From positions 1 to 64,000 of the forward strand of contig SXSU01000075.1 in assembly GCA_005793345.1 (NCBI GenBank): DNA of 64,000 nucleotides, in the 5' to 3' direction. The number at the start of each line of letters is the position of its first letter. Within the stretch, counting starts at the first letter, position 1. Made by a program: the position numbers and the translations under genes. The notes below the pieces were generated by a model. That model was not told the origin of the DNA, did no database searches, and saw only the letters and a program-made list of their open reading frames with translations. This document shows, piece by piece, positions 10,614 through 19,659 of this stretch. Source of the stretch: Bdellovibrionales bacterium. GTDB taxonomy: Bacteria > Bdellovibrionota > Bdellovibrionia > Bdellovibrionales > Bdellovibrionaceae.

Positions 10614-10679
10614 AATAATTGCATATGATTATGTCTGATATAATCGCGAAGCGATCAGACTTAATCATATGCAATTATT
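10614..10679. repeat. Dispersed palindromic repeat, module A only
   Basis: This is a nearly perfect 66-bp palindrome. Outer arms are AATAATTGCATATGATTA and its complement; then come GTCTGAT/ATCAGAC, and the inner stem ATCGC-GAA-GCGAT. It abuts the stop codon of the 10680 gene and lies upstream of maeB. It has no B or C module. It could also act as an intercistronic terminator or RNA-stability hairpin. Confidence 0.9.
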
Positions 10680-11387
10680 CTAAATTCTGAAGCCAACAAC
10701 AAAACTATATTCGTGTATTGTTCCTTTGGTATTGTCAGTTCCAGTACTTATTGTGGTATCTATAACATTGGTTAACCCTTCGGTCCATCGTATTTCGATG
10801 ATCATTTCTGAACTGCTATTGAGATCAAAATTTAATCCAGCTCCGTAGGTAATTCCGACGTCGGCGGTTTTTAATCCACTTTCCTTAAAAGTTGAAGTCG
10901 AATTTGATCCGAATTCTGAAGTTGTTTTATGAGTAACTTTTCCAAATCCTTGAGCAGTATACCCGCCAATGAAACCGGTGAAATTTTTAGTAGGATGAAA
11001 TCTTCCTACAAATGGAATATATAAATTCATCCAATTGATGGTGTCAGATCCTGCATTTGGAAAAGTAGTTTCATATTTATATCCCCGAGGTTGATATATA
11101 ATTCCTGATTCAAAACCCCATTTTGAAGAAAGGGGATACTCAACTAAAACACCATATCCAAAATTGCCATATGTTTTAGTTTCGATTCCGTAAAAAGTAT
11201 TGGTTGCTCCAGTGTCTTCAACTTGAAGACTTGAAGTGTTGTAAGTAGCAATGACACTAATAATACTTTTTTCAGCAAAGGCAATATTTGTAAACATCGT
11301 AAAGTTAATAATGATTATTAGGATAATAAATTTAATTGTAAGTAATAAAATATTTTTATGATTAAAATTGATAGGCAAAGTGAGCAT
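10680..11387 (-). CDS. Outer-membrane beta-barrel protein, OmpA/Omp_b-brl-like
   Basis: This 235-residue protein has an N-terminal hydrophobic signal ending near AFAEK, then alternating amphipathic strands (FGYGVLVEYPL, WGFESGIIYQPRGY, FVGRFHPTKNFTGFIGGY). It ends in GFRI, close to the usual outer-membrane C-terminal aromatic signature. An eight-stranded small barrel is likely. RBS AGGAG is about 12 bases upstream. The ATG is one base after the stop of the 11389 gene, so the two are co-transcribed. The substrate or partner is unknown. Confidence 0.65.
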   Translation of the reverse strand: MLTLPINFNHKNILLLTIKFIILIIIINFTMFTNIAFAEKSIISVIATYNTSSLQVEDTGATNTFYGIETKTYGNFGYGVLVEYPLSSKWGFESGIIYQPRGYKYETTFPNAGSDTINWMNLYIPFVGRFHPTKNFTGFIGGYTAQGFGKVTHKTTSEFGSNSTSTFKESGLKTADVGITYGAGLNFDLNSSSEMIIEIRWTEGLTNVIDTTISTGTDNTKGTIHEYSFVVGFRI

Positions 11388-11388
11388 T

Positions 11389-12486
11389 TTATTTTTTTTC
11401 TCCTAGTGTAAAACTAATCGATTGAGATGAATTACTAAATCCATTTGTTTCATCCATTGAAGCAGATGCGATGAGGGGGCCCATTTTAACTTCAACACCC
11501 ATTGTAAAATGAAGTCTATCGCTTGCTCCAACAACACGGGCCGGTTCTCTATAGCCACCAACTCTCCAAATAAATTCCTTTTTACTATCTTTAAATACAG
11601 TAAATTCAACTCCACCATGGGGAATTTGAAATTGATAAGGTTTAATATCAGTATTTGTATACATTGGTGTTGTGAATGGATTTTTTAAATAAATGGTATC
11701 TGCTGGAGCTTTGATGAAATCAAGATCAGCAATATAAACAATATTTTCAGAACCAGCATAAAAACCCCCTAAAGTTATTTTTTCAGGGAACACCACTCCA
11801 TTAAACCAACCATATTCGTCTAGTGAACCAGTAATATTAAAGTTTTGATTTAGGGACGTATCTGCTTCAATTTTAAAATTCGGAGTATAAGTTATTCCAA
11901 AACCTAATTTTTTTTCAGGTCGAAAAGAAAAACCATAGATAAAATTATTTGCTTTTGCCGTTGTTACAAGATTTTGTGAGCTAAAATTATTATATTCTTC
12001 TTTTAGGGTTTGAGAGCGAGAAAGTACACCAAGACTCACTTTATCACCAATACGAATTGCAAGAATTAAATCCTGACTACTAACTTTAATCGTCGCATTT
12101 TGTTGTGCGCCATAAGCACTGCTCATTTGAGCTAAAAACGGTGTGCTTTGCGCATAACCAACAGAAAGAAAATTCCATTTTAACGCCACTGAACTAAATT
12201 GATATTGAAAAGGGACACCATCAAGTTCTCCGTTATTATCAATATCTGCTTCTTTGTTAAAGGTGTAATTGTCAGTTTGGCCGAGATCAAAAATAAAATT
12301 TCCAAAACCAAGACCTGCTGGATTATAAATAACACCCGAAGCGTCATCGCTTAAACCTGTGTAAGCTCCACCTAGACCTAAGGCTCGTGTGGAACCCTGT
12401 GGCGCATGCGAATATGTACCATAATAATTTTTAGCTAGACAAAATACTGGGACGTGAAAAAATAAAAATAATAAAACTTTTAACAT
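11389..12486 (-). CDS. Outer-membrane protein of the FadL/PorV-like (OmpP1) type
   Basis: This 365-residue protein has a signal peptide (residues 1-18, ending FCLAK) followed by the signature ALGLGGAYTGLSDDASG and IYNPAGLG. That signature is shared by FadL/TodX transporters and PorV/UPF0164 barrels. The remainder is beta-strand-like and ends SISFTLGEKK. FadL members move hydrophobic compounds across the outer membrane; that substrate is only an analogy here. It is first in an operon with the barrel gene at 10680. It is divergent from the 12504 gene with only 17 bp between start codons, so the promoters must overlap or lie inside coding sequence. Confidence 0.7.
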   Translation of the reverse strand: MLKVLLFLFFHVPVFCLAKNYYGTYSHAPQGSTRALGLGGAYTGLSDDASGVIYNPAGLGFGNFIFDLGQTDNYTFNKEADIDNNGELDGVPFQYQFSSVALKWNFLSVGYAQSTPFLAQMSSAYGAQQNATIKVSSQDLILAIRIGDKVSLGVLSRSQTLKEEYNNFSSQNLVTTAKANNFIYGFSFRPEKKLGFGITYTPNFKIEADTSLNQNFNITGSLDEYGWFNGVVFPEKITLGGFYAGSENIVYIADLDFIKAPADTIYLKNPFTTPMYTNTDIKPYQFQIPHGGVEFTVFKDSKKEFIWRVGGYREPARVVGASDRLHFTMGVEVKMGPLIASASMDETNGFSNSSQSISFTLGEKK

Positions 12487-12503
12487 ATATAGAAAATCAT
12501 AAT

Positions 12504-13112
12504 GTGATAAAAAAAATTATAATACTTTATTTCATACTATTGGCTCTTTGCATCCCAAAAATAATTTATGCTGCTGGGTTCACTCAATTTCAACCTTATA
12601 TGGGATATGGTGTTGGTTCATTTACCTATGGTGATAAAACAGTATATGATGGAACGGTAAAAGGATTTCTTTTAGGAATCAAATTTGCTATTAATATCAG
12701 TGATCGTTTTTTATTATTTGCTGATTACTCCCGAATTGGACCAGTAAATTATGTTTCATCCAATACACAATCAGATTTTTATAGTACAAAGTCGGTCTTT
12801 AATATTTTTAGTGGAGGGGCAGGGGTCCAATATGAAAGTGATCGATGGACTTGTGCAATCGGATATTATCCTTATGATCATTTTATCGAATATACAAAAG
12901 ATTTTAGATTTAAAGGGAACCTAAAAAGAGCTTCAATCGGGGTTCCATTAAATAATTTATTTAAAGTGCAATTTTACTATGATTTACATAGTCTTGTTGG
13001 AGATAAATTGACTGACGCTGATCGAACTTTACTATGTAATTATCCGTTTGATAATTGTAAAGACGTAGGTGAATTTTCTGAAGTTGGATTTTATATTTCA
13101 AGTTCTCTTTAG
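12504..13112 (+). CDS. Predicted small outer-membrane beta-barrel protein
   Basis: This 202-residue protein has a signal peptide (MIKKIIILYFILLALCIP..., cleavage near YAAG) followed by FQPYMGYGVGSFTYGDK and further alternating strands such as FLLFADYSRIG and VQFYYDLHSL. No specific family is recognised. Two Cys near the C-terminus (LLCNYPFDNC) may form a disulfide. It ends one base before the stop of the convergent phosphatase gene. With its two barrel neighbours it makes a small outer-membrane protein cluster. Confidence 0.55.
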   Translation: MIKKIIILYFILLALCIPKIIYAAGFTQFQPYMGYGVGSFTYGDKTVYDGTVKGFLLGIKFAINISDRFLLFADYSRIGPVNYVSSNTQSDFYSTKSVFNIFSGGAGVQYESDRWTCAIGYYPYDHFIEYTKDFRFKGNLKRASIGVPLNNLFKVQFYYDLHSLVGDKLTDADRTLLCNYPFDNCKDVGEFSEVGFYISSSL

Positions 13113-13113
13113 T

Positions 13114-13617
13114 TTAGCAATTTCTTTTAGTTATAAAGTGCCATTTTTTTTCTGAATTAAATTGAAATTGAATAAAAGAACCTGATGGCATTAAAAAATT
13201 ATGATAGTCAATTGATGAAAGTAATGGGTCACAGCTTTGAAGTTCTTCAATCCAATCGGAATGAGTACATATATATAAGCAAGGGGCTTCTTGAATATTC
13301 GCGTCTTGGCTCATATAATTGATTTGTTCAATAATTTTTTTTATTCGTAATATAAATTCTCGTCCTGACTCTTCATGAGTTCTCTGATCGAGCTCAGGAA
13401 ATATTTTTAATTCAAGATTTAAAACCTGAGCCAATGGATAAAATGTTTCAAGAGCACGTCTTTTAGGTGAAACCCAAAGTTGAGTGGGCATTGGAATTAT
13501 TTTTTCGGTTAATAGTTGTTTCAGTTTTTCGGCCTGAGTTTGGCCTTTTTGAGATAAACCAGGATCAGCATCAAACGAATATTCTTTATCGGCATGTCTA
13601 AAAATAAGTAATTCCAT
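13114..13617 (-). CDS. sixA: SixA-like histidine phosphatase
   Basis: This 167-residue protein has the histidine-phosphatase catalytic motif LLIFRHADKEY at the N-terminus, with the RHA nucleophile. It also has GLSQKGQTQAEKL, the WVSPKRRALETF substrate-arginine segment, a conserved Glu near ELDQRTHE, and the second His in YICTHSDWIEE. SixA dephosphorylates phosphohistidine on phosphorelay or PTS-related proteins; short single-domain members like this one fit. The target is not shown by context. Confidence 0.75.
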   Translation of the reverse strand: MELLIFRHADKEYSFDADPGLSQKGQTQAEKLKQLLTEKIIPMPTQLWVSPKRRALETFYPLAQVLNLELKIFPELDQRTHEESGREFILRIKKIIEQINYMSQDANIQEAPCLYICTHSDWIEELQSCDPLLSSIDYHNFLMPSGSFIQFQFNSEKKWHFITKRNC

Positions 13618-13869
13618 TAATAAAATTATAGTTTAAATTTTTCTTAAAATGCAATTTGAATATTCTGTTCGCATGGACATTTGTTGTAAAATTGAATACA
13701 ATATAAACAAGGTTGTTGAATTAATAATTAAAGAAAATTTTTATTATTTAATGTTATATCTATTTGAATTTCAAATAAAATAGGTGAAATTATTTTGAAC
13801 TTAATAAGGGATTAAATTTTATAAGCAATATTAATTTATTGAGTATATTTTTTGCTTTTCATTAAGAAT

Positions 13870-14694
13870 ATGAGTATTAAGATTTATAAATTTACTATAA
13901 TAATTGCTATTTTTACTTTGAATTTTCTTGATTTTTCAATAGCTATAAATTTCAGTCATGGTAGAAAATTAAATTCAAATGAAATACCTTCGGAATTTTA
14001 TCATTGGCAAACTGCAAATCAATCAAGAGTAATGAGTGATGAAAATGATGGTACCGAGTTACCCTTAAAAAGAGTTTCTAATTTTTTTGCATTTGCTCAA
14101 GCCTTTCCAAGTTATAATGAGTCTCGTGGACTTTTTACTTGGAGTAACCCTATAACAGCTATAGGATTCAATGAGAGAAAGTTTTATGCTCCAGAATATC
14201 CTCACCTTCTAATGATTCAGCCAACGGATAAATTAAATGCAATAATGTTGACAAGTGTATATGATAATAATTCGCATCAGTATCTACCGCTTACTCCAGT
14301 AGAAATTCAAAAAGAAGCAAATGATGTAGATTTGATATTGCATATAAATTATGGAATTTCCAATGGTAATAGAGTTATCAGATTTCAAGAATGGTTGATT
14401 TTAAATCCAAAAAAATTTGCAAGTTATACGACAAGTTCAATTTATCGAACATTAATTTTAAAGAGAGAATTGAAGCATTTGAATGACGTACATTTTAAAT
14501 ATGATCAAAGATCGATTCATAGTATTCATTTAAATCCTAATGATATGCATCTGAGAAATTCAATTTTTATACCATATATTAAGAAAGCATTAGAATCTAC
14601 TTGGAATCCAGGTTTAGAATCTGATATCCGTTTTATACTATTTGACCCTATTCAAAAACTAAAATGTGAGAATATTTTTAATAGTCTTAATTAA
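13870..14694 (+). CDS. Secreted protein of unknown function
   Basis: I do not recognise this gene. The ATG at 13870 is preferred over an in-frame TTG at 13852. The 274-residue product has a signal peptide (SIKIYKFTIIIAIFTLN..., cleavage near SIAINF) and then a soluble mixed sequence. The latter includes WSNPITAIGFNERKFY, HLLMIQPTDKLNAIM and a C-terminal IRFILFDPIQKLKC. There is a single Cys close to the C-terminus and no catalytic motif. No strong RBS is visible. The gene stands alone between intergenic stretches of about 250 and 200 bp. Confidence 0.55.
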   Translation: MSIKIYKFTIIIAIFTLNFLDFSIAINFSHGRKLNSNEIPSEFYHWQTANQSRVMSDENDGTELPLKRVSNFFAFAQAFPSYNESRGLFTWSNPITAIGFNERKFYAPEYPHLLMIQPTDKLNAIMLTSVYDNNSHQYLPLTPVEIQKEANDVDLILHINYGISNGNRVIRFQEWLILNPKKFASYTTSSIYRTLILKRELKHLNDVHFKYDQRSIHSIHLNPNDMHLRNSIFIPYIKKALESTWNPGLESDIRFILFDPIQKLKCENIFNSLN

Positions 14695-14891
14695 ACAAAT
14701 TAATATTATTAATGTTAATTTTTAAAAAATTAACTCATATTTCTTTTAAAGATATGACAGATTACATAATACACATAAATTCTTGAGCAATAAGTCATAT
14801 TAGCACTTCATTATCATTAAGTTTTATGATAGCTTTAATCATTGAATTCTCATTACTACTATTAATTATTTAATATTCTAGGGGCCTTTTA

Positions 14892-15791
14892 ATGAATCCT
14901 TCAGTTCGCCGATTTGTCTCAAATGACTTTACAGTACGAGCATCCTGTGTTGATGCAACTTCAGTTGTTTTGCATATGCAAAATCTCCAATCAATGCAAC
15001 CAATCCCAACTATTGCCGTAGGACGCTCAATGGTAGGAGCACTGTTGATGGCAAGTCATCTCAAGGATGGTCAAGAAGTTGGTATATTAGTTAAAGGAAA
15101 CGGCCCCATTATGACTGTCTTTGCTCAAGCCAATTATAATGGTGGAGTTCGAGGCTATACGAGCGCCCCACAATATGAACCTTTTGAATACGAGCAAAAT
15201 AATCTTTCTATTAAAGAAGCTATTGGAAATGGTTTTATAACAGTAGCACGTCATCAACCTTTTCAGGCGCAACCTTACCAAGGAACAGTTGAATTAGTAA
15301 GTGGTGAAATCGGAGATGATCTTGCTTATTATCTTCAACAATCACAACAAATTCGAAGTATATTATCACTGGGTGTATATCTCGATGCTTTTGGAAAAGT
15401 TCGAGCAGCTGGTGGGATTTTAATTGAAGTTATGCCCGGAGTTGAAGACGAAATTGTAAAAAAGTTAGAAGATAACTTTTCTAAAAATAAAAAAGATTTA
15501 TCTCAAGTTATTAAAGAAGGATTAACTCCAGAAGATTTACTAAAAAAGTATATGGAGGGGTTAAATTATACAGATATTCCTCATCAATTTCCTATAAGTT
15601 ACTCCTGCCCCTGTGATAAGGCTCGTGTCTTAAATGCAGTGTCTATTCTTGGAGTGGATGAATTGGATGATATGATCAGTAAAAATGAAAAAGCAAAGGT
15701 TCAATGTCAAATGTGTGGCCAACCCTATGAAATTGAAATACAAGAGCTAACAGAAATTCGAAATAAATTATTTAAAAATTCCTTACATTAA
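14892..15791 (+). CDS. hslO: Redox-regulated chaperone Hsp33
   Basis: This 299-residue protein has the Hsp33 N-terminal domain (GRSMVGALLMASHLKDGQ and VKGNGPIMTVFAQA) and the C-terminal zinc switch. The switch is CPC near residue 240 and CQMCGQPY near residue 275, giving the four zinc-binding cysteines. Oxidation releases zinc and unfolds the linker, turning on holdase activity in the cytoplasm. The start ATG follows a GGGG-containing leader. A DEAD-box helicase lies 57 bp downstream on the same strand and could share the transcript. Confidence 0.95.
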   Translation: MNPSVRRFVSNDFTVRASCVDATSVVLHMQNLQSMQPIPTIAVGRSMVGALLMASHLKDGQEVGILVKGNGPIMTVFAQANYNGGVRGYTSAPQYEPFEYEQNNLSIKEAIGNGFITVARHQPFQAQPYQGTVELVSGEIGDDLAYYLQQSQQIRSILSLGVYLDAFGKVRAAGGILIEVMPGVEDEIVKKLEDNFSKNKKDLSQVIKEGLTPEDLLKKYMEGLNYTDIPHQFPISYSCPCDKARVLNAVSILGVDELDDMISKNEKAKVQCQMCGQPYEIEIQELTEIRNKLFKNSLH

Positions 15792-15848
15792 CAAATAATA
15801 TACTCGCATTATAAAAATATCTCAAAACTACTCTAAAGGAGTGTTAAA

Positions 15849-17273
15849 ATGGAATCTAATTCCGAAAAATCCCCATTTGAAAAATTGTTATTAATTGGTC
15901 CAATACTAAAAGCATTATCCGCTACTGGCTATAAAACTCCCACACCAATTCAAAAAGAAGCAATTCCATTTATATTGAATAATCAAGATATACTGGGGAT
16001 TGCACAAACAGGTACTGGTAAGACAGCGGCTTTTTGTTTACCAATAATTCAAAAATTATATCAAACAGCTTTTAAACCAAGACCTGGTTTGCCACGAGCT
16101 TTAGTTTTAGCACCTACTCGTGAGCTTGCTCTTCAGATTCAAAAAAATTTTGAAACTTATAGTCAGTTTACGAAATTAACTTCAGCAGTTGTATTTGGTG
16201 GAGTCAGTCAGGTTCCACAAGTTGAGGCTTTAGGCCGAGGAGTTGATCTTTTGGTTGCAACCACAGGTCGATTATTGGATTTGGTTCAGCAACGAAAAGT
16301 TGATTTAAAAAATATTGAAATTTTAGTATTAGATGAAGCTGATCGAATGCTTGATATGGGCTTTTTTCCTCACATTCATGCAATATTAGAAATGGTTCCT
16401 AAAAAACGACAAACATTATTTTTTTCTGCAACCATGCCAAAAGAGTGCAATGTCCTTGCGCAAAGAATTTTAAAAGATCCAGCCCATGTTGAGGTTACAC
16501 CAGAAATTAAAACAGCGGAAAAAGTTGAACAATCAGTTATCTATGTCACAAAAGAAAATAAATTAAATTTGCTATTTAATTTATTAGAAAATCCTGAGCT
16601 ATCAAAAGTGATTTTGTTTGTTGAAATGAAACACGTTGCAAATCGAATTACTGAAAAGTTAGTGGCGCAAAAAATTCCAACGGGTGCAATTCATAGTGAT
16701 AAAAGCCAAGGAGCAAGACAAAAAGCTTTAGAAGATTTTCAAAATAATAAGTTGCGTGTGTTAGTTGCTACAGATATTGCCTCACGCGGAATTGATGTCG
16801 ACGGAATCACTCACGTGATAAATTTTGACCTCTCTCATTTAGTTGAAAATTATGTCCATCGTATAGGAAGAACGGCAAGGGCCGGTTCAGTTGGCCAAGC
16901 TATTACACTATGTACTGGTGAAGAAAAATCATTCTTATTTGCAATCGAAAAAGAAACTCGCCAAACTATTAAAGTTATAAAAGATAACCCCTACTTTTCT
17001 GAAGAAGCATTTAATGCTCCTGTCTATGGAGTTGGAAAAGCAAAAGCTATGTTGGAAGCAAAACGTGAAGCCAATAGAAACTCTAACCGAGGTGGTGGCG
17101 GTGGAGGAAGACGAGGAGGGGGGAATGGTGCTCGACGAGGAGGTAGTGGCAACAATGCAAGTTCTCCTCGAAAGTTGGCGACTTCTCCGGCAAGTAAAAG
17201 TTCAGATCAATCAAAAAAAAGCTCCTTTGGAAAAAAGAGAGGATCTTTTTCACGGAATAAACCTAAGAAGTAA
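15849..17273 (+). CDS. rhlE: DEAD-box RNA helicase, RhlE-like
   Basis: This 474-residue protein has all helicase motifs: Q motif GYKTPTPIQKEAIP, motif I AQTGTGKT, Ia PTRELALQI, II DEAD, III SAT, IV ILFVEMKHVA, V ATDIASRGID and VI HRIGRTAR. Residues about 395-474 are a basic Gly/Arg/Ser-rich tail (RGGGGGGRRGGG) typical of RhlE and related enzymes that bind structured RNA. Family roles are ribosome assembly and mRNA turnover at low temperature. RBS AAAGGAG is 8 bases upstream of the ATG. RhlE is inferred from the short core plus basic tail; RhlB is less likely. Confidence 0.9.
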   Translation: MESNSEKSPFEKLLLIGPILKALSATGYKTPTPIQKEAIPFILNNQDILGIAQTGTGKTAAFCLPIIQKLYQTAFKPRPGLPRALVLAPTRELALQIQKNFETYSQFTKLTSAVVFGGVSQVPQVEALGRGVDLLVATTGRLLDLVQQRKVDLKNIEILVLDEADRMLDMGFFPHIHAILEMVPKKRQTLFFSATMPKECNVLAQRILKDPAHVEVTPEIKTAEKVEQSVIYVTKENKLNLLFNLLENPELSKVILFVEMKHVANRITEKLVAQKIPTGAIHSDKSQGARQKALEDFQNNKLRVLVATDIASRGIDVDGITHVINFDLSHLVENYVHRIGRTARAGSVGQAITLCTGEEKSFLFAIEKETRQTIKVIKDNPYFSEEAFNAPVYGVGKAKAMLEAKREANRNSNRGGGGGGRRGGGNGARRGGSGNNASSPRKLATSPASKSSDQSKKSSFGKKRGSFSRNKPKK

Positions 17274-17293
17274 TCTTATTTTACACAAGAAAA

Positions 17294-17313
17294 TAACTGC
17301 TCATGAGCAGTTA
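17294..17313. repeat. Minimal derivative of repeat module A (fused ends)
   Basis: TAACTGCTCATGAGCAGTTA is a perfect 20-bp palindrome equal to the two outer ends of module A joined at TCATGA, with the centre missing. The flanking CAAGAAAA matches the spacer next to module A elsewhere. It overlaps the stop codon of the 17311 gene and lies between convergent genes, where it could terminate both. Confidence 0.7.
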
Positions 17314-18774
17314 GTATTCCCACTTAAAAATTAATGAAGTGTAATCTTTTATAAAAGAAGAAAATTCACCAGTAGTTTTTGAACCCTTAGTTGTTGTATT
17401 ATTTAAAGTAAGGGTTCCATTTTCACCGACTTCACAATCTACTTTAGCAATATTCATTAATGATTGATCATCTAAGTTTTGAATCATTTGATTGGAAAGT
17501 GTAAATCTTTTTTGGGGACCAAACTCTGGGCTTCTTAAAGACAGATAACCGTAATTTTCTCTCATAAAAGGTAAGTGCATTTGATTTAATTTTTTTGCAT
17601 TCGTATAGGAATAAAAATTAAATGGACTAAAAGCTAAAGAAAAAAGTTCTATTTCATTTTTACTAAATCCAGCTTCGTTAGTTAGGTACTCAACACGTAT
17701 ATCCCAATTATTTTCAAAACGGATTCCGATATTATTCATAAAAAATGTTTTTTTAGTTGATCTAAAATACTTGTCTTGCAGTTCCACTAAAGGAAAAGCA
17801 GAGGTTCCTCTATTGACAGGATAATAAGAGGGGGACCCTTGGGATTGTTTCATATCAGTGTAAATAGAAAAACCAGAATTACTTAACCACCGAGCATATG
17901 CGCCAACGAAAGGGGCAGTTATTTGTCCACTCCCATAAGTAAAACCATATAAATAATCTCCTTCCAACGAAGTATTTTCAAACTTTAGAACATAAGCTTT
18001 ATCTAAGACTCGAGTGCTGATGTTAGAGACTATTCTATCTTCGATAGTATCATCAGCATTAAATACAGCTGTAAAATTCCATGTGTCAGAAAAACTTTGG
18101 CTAGCTTTTATAAGAGTTGGAGGGAGTACAATCTGTTGTTGATAACTATCAAAATTAATCGGGGAATTAAACGGATTACTGACATTGTAGAATTCAGTTG
18201 GACCCCACTCATATTTTTGTCTTCCAAATGAAAGTGAAAAATCTCCAGAAGGTGTTAAGGTCACATAGATTTCTCTAAATTCTGAGTTGCTTTTTTTCTT
18301 CCACTGGTAGATAGCTGGTTTGGTATTTGAGGTTAACCGATGAGTTAAAGCAAGAATTTCTGGTCGAACAGCTAATTGCCAATTCGGAGTTTTCCATTTG
18401 AAATCACCGTTAACATCAGCAAAAGCCCCTTGATCAAATAATCCATAATTATTAGCAAGAAGAGGGTTTGGTGAGTTCACAAAATGTCTTTGCTTCATAG
18501 CAAACTGAAGGTCTAAGGATTGACTAAAATCAACAGGACTTTCAGATTCTTCATGTGATTGTTTTGTTTTTCTTTTCTTTTTTCTTTTAAAAGGACGATC
18601 AACTGATGAAGGGTTTCTAGTTTTAAACACATATTCCCCTTTTTCATTTTTATAAGGAAAAAGGGGGTAATCCATTTTTTGCATATCTGCACAAGATGAA
18701 AGAACTAAAGAAAATAAAATTAACAAGAAAGCTGAATAATATAAATTAGTAGAACCTGATTTTTTTAAAGCCAT
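17311..18774 (-). CDS. Probable lipoprotein with outer-membrane beta-barrel-like body
   Basis: This 487-residue protein has a hydrophobic leader and lipobox LSSC (residues about 24-27). A very basic linker (KRKKKRKTKQ, about residue 62) follows. The rest is beta-strand-rich sequence with QKYEWGPTEFYNVSNPFN, which resembles the periplasmic-turn segments of porin-like barrels, and FRSTKKTFFMNNIGIRFENNW. The end KWEY has an aromatic C-terminus. A lipidated N-terminus on a barrel-like protein is uncommon. The family is not identified. The last three bases coincide with a repeat-derived palindrome. Confidence 0.55.
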   Translation of the reverse strand: MALKKSGSTNLYYSAFLLILFSLVLSSCADMQKMDYPLFPYKNEKGEYVFKTRNPSSVDRPFKRKKKRKTKQSHEESESPVDFSQSLDLQFAMKQRHFVNSPNPLLANNYGLFDQGAFADVNGDFKWKTPNWQLAVRPEILALTHRLTSNTKPAIYQWKKKSNSEFREIYVTLTPSGDFSLSFGRQKYEWGPTEFYNVSNPFNSPINFDSYQQQIVLPPTLIKASQSFSDTWNFTAVFNADDTIEDRIVSNISTRVLDKAYVLKFENTSLEGDYLYGFTYGSGQITAPFVGAYARWLSNSGFSIYTDMKQSQGSPSYYPVNRGTSAFPLVELQDKYFRSTKKTFFMNNIGIRFENNWDIRVEYLTNEAGFSKNEIELFSLAFSPFNFYSYTNAKKLNQMHLPFMRENYGYLSLRSPEFGPQKRFTLSNQMIQNLDDQSLMNIAKVDCEVGENGTLTLNNTTTKGSKTTGEFSSFIKDYTSLIFKWEY

Positions 18775-18905
18775 TTTATAAACTCGATTAATAAAATTTC
18801 AGACAGCGACTGTGTATGATTATCTTAAAGATTATTATAGAGTAAGGTCAATAAGCAGATGAGAAATTTTGTATATATTCTTGAGTAGTCATGAATTCGT
18901 TAATA

Positions 18906-18953
18906 TTGACTGGAATTTAAAAATAAAGATATACTTGACCTGTGGAGGTCAAG
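18906..18953 (+). promoter_or_regulatory. Putative promoter and operator of the toxin-antitoxin operon
   Basis: TTGACT (18906-18911) lies 16-17 bases before GATATA/ATATAC (about 18928-18934). Directly after this is the inverted repeat CTTGACC-N6-GGTCAAG (18934-18953), ending two bases before the antitoxin ATG. The RBS GGAGG (18944-18948) is partly inside the palindrome. Phd-family antitoxins commonly bind such palindromes to repress their own operon. Confidence 0.5.
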
Positions 18954-18955
18954 TG

Positions 18956-19213
18956 ATGAAAAAAACAGGAATTGCTGAATTTAAAGCTCATTTAGCTCAT
19001 TTTTTAAGAATGGTTAAGAGTGGTATTAATGTAGAAATTCATGATCGAGGAACTCCTGTAGCGATTCTAACAAAAATGCAATCACAGGTAGAGTTGGTAA
19101 TCACACCTCCGCTTAAAAAAAAAGAATTTCTTAAAGGTTTTAAGTCTCGATTTAAAAAAGCACAGAAGATTGATATTGATTCCATTCTTCAAATTGATAG
19201 GAATCAAAGATGA
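18956..19213 (+). CDS. Phd/YefM-type antitoxin
   Basis: This 85-residue protein starts at the ATG with RBS GGAGG 7 bases upstream. A longer in-frame reading from 18869 would run through the promoter and operator. The N-terminus MKKTGIAEFKAHLAHFLRMVKSG and the segment EIHDRGTPVAIL match the Phd/YefM DNA-binding fold. The C-terminus is basic and would wrap the toxin. The gene overlaps the PIN toxin by 4 bp (ATGA at 19210). Antitoxin neutralises the toxin and, with it, represses the operon. Confidence 0.85.
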   Translation: MKKTGIAEFKAHLAHFLRMVKSGINVEIHDRGTPVAILTKMQSQVELVITPPLKKKEFLKGFKSRFKKAQKIDIDSILQIDRNQR

Positions 19214-19623
19214 TTGCTTATTTAGATTCATCAGTAGTTTTGCGAATTATCTTAAACCAAAATGATAAATCTAGTGATGTAGAGTCGGTAAAACGGGCAA
19301 TAGCGAGTCGGTTAATGAAAACCGAATGTTTAAGAACTCTTGATCGATTTCGAATAATAGGTACGTTAAATGAAGATGAGTATCTAACTGCAGTAGAAGA
19401 TCTCTATGAGCTTTTGAAAACAGTTGAATGGATTGAAATTTCCACATTAGTTTTGGATAGGGCATCTACTTCTTTTCCAGTCGCTCTGGGAACTCTTGAT
19501 TCGATTCATCTAGTTTCAGCATTGCTGTGGAGGGAAAAAATGTTAATGGAACCTGTTTTTTTTACTCATGATAAAATGCTTGCTAAGGCAGCTCTTAGTC
19601 AGGGGTTAAAGATTCTACACTAG
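19210..19623 (+). CDS. vapC: PIN-domain ribonuclease toxin, VapC-like
   Basis: This 137-residue protein has the PIN acidic residues in order: YLDSSVVLRI (Asp 5), TECLRTLDR (Glu near 38), LGTLDSIHLVSAL (Asp near 97) and FFTHDKMLAKAA (Asp near 120). These coordinate Mg for RNA cleavage; VapC toxins usually cut tRNA or rRNA. Partner antitoxin is immediately upstream with a 4-bp overlap. All catalytic positions look intact, so the toxin is probably active. Confidence 0.85.
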   Translation: MIAYLDSSVVLRIILNQNDKSSDVESVKRAIASRLMKTECLRTLDRFRIIGTLNEDEYLTAVEDLYELLKTVEWIEISTLVLDRASTSFPVALGTLDSIHLVSALLWREKMLMEPVFFTHDKMLAKAALSQGLKILH

Positions 19624-19659
19624 TCGCTGAAAACAAACAAGAAACATATCACATTTTTA

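Noticed and set aside
18869-18955. Longer antitoxin frame
   Set aside because: It covers the promoter and operator; the Phd fold starts at ATG 18956 with a strong RBS.
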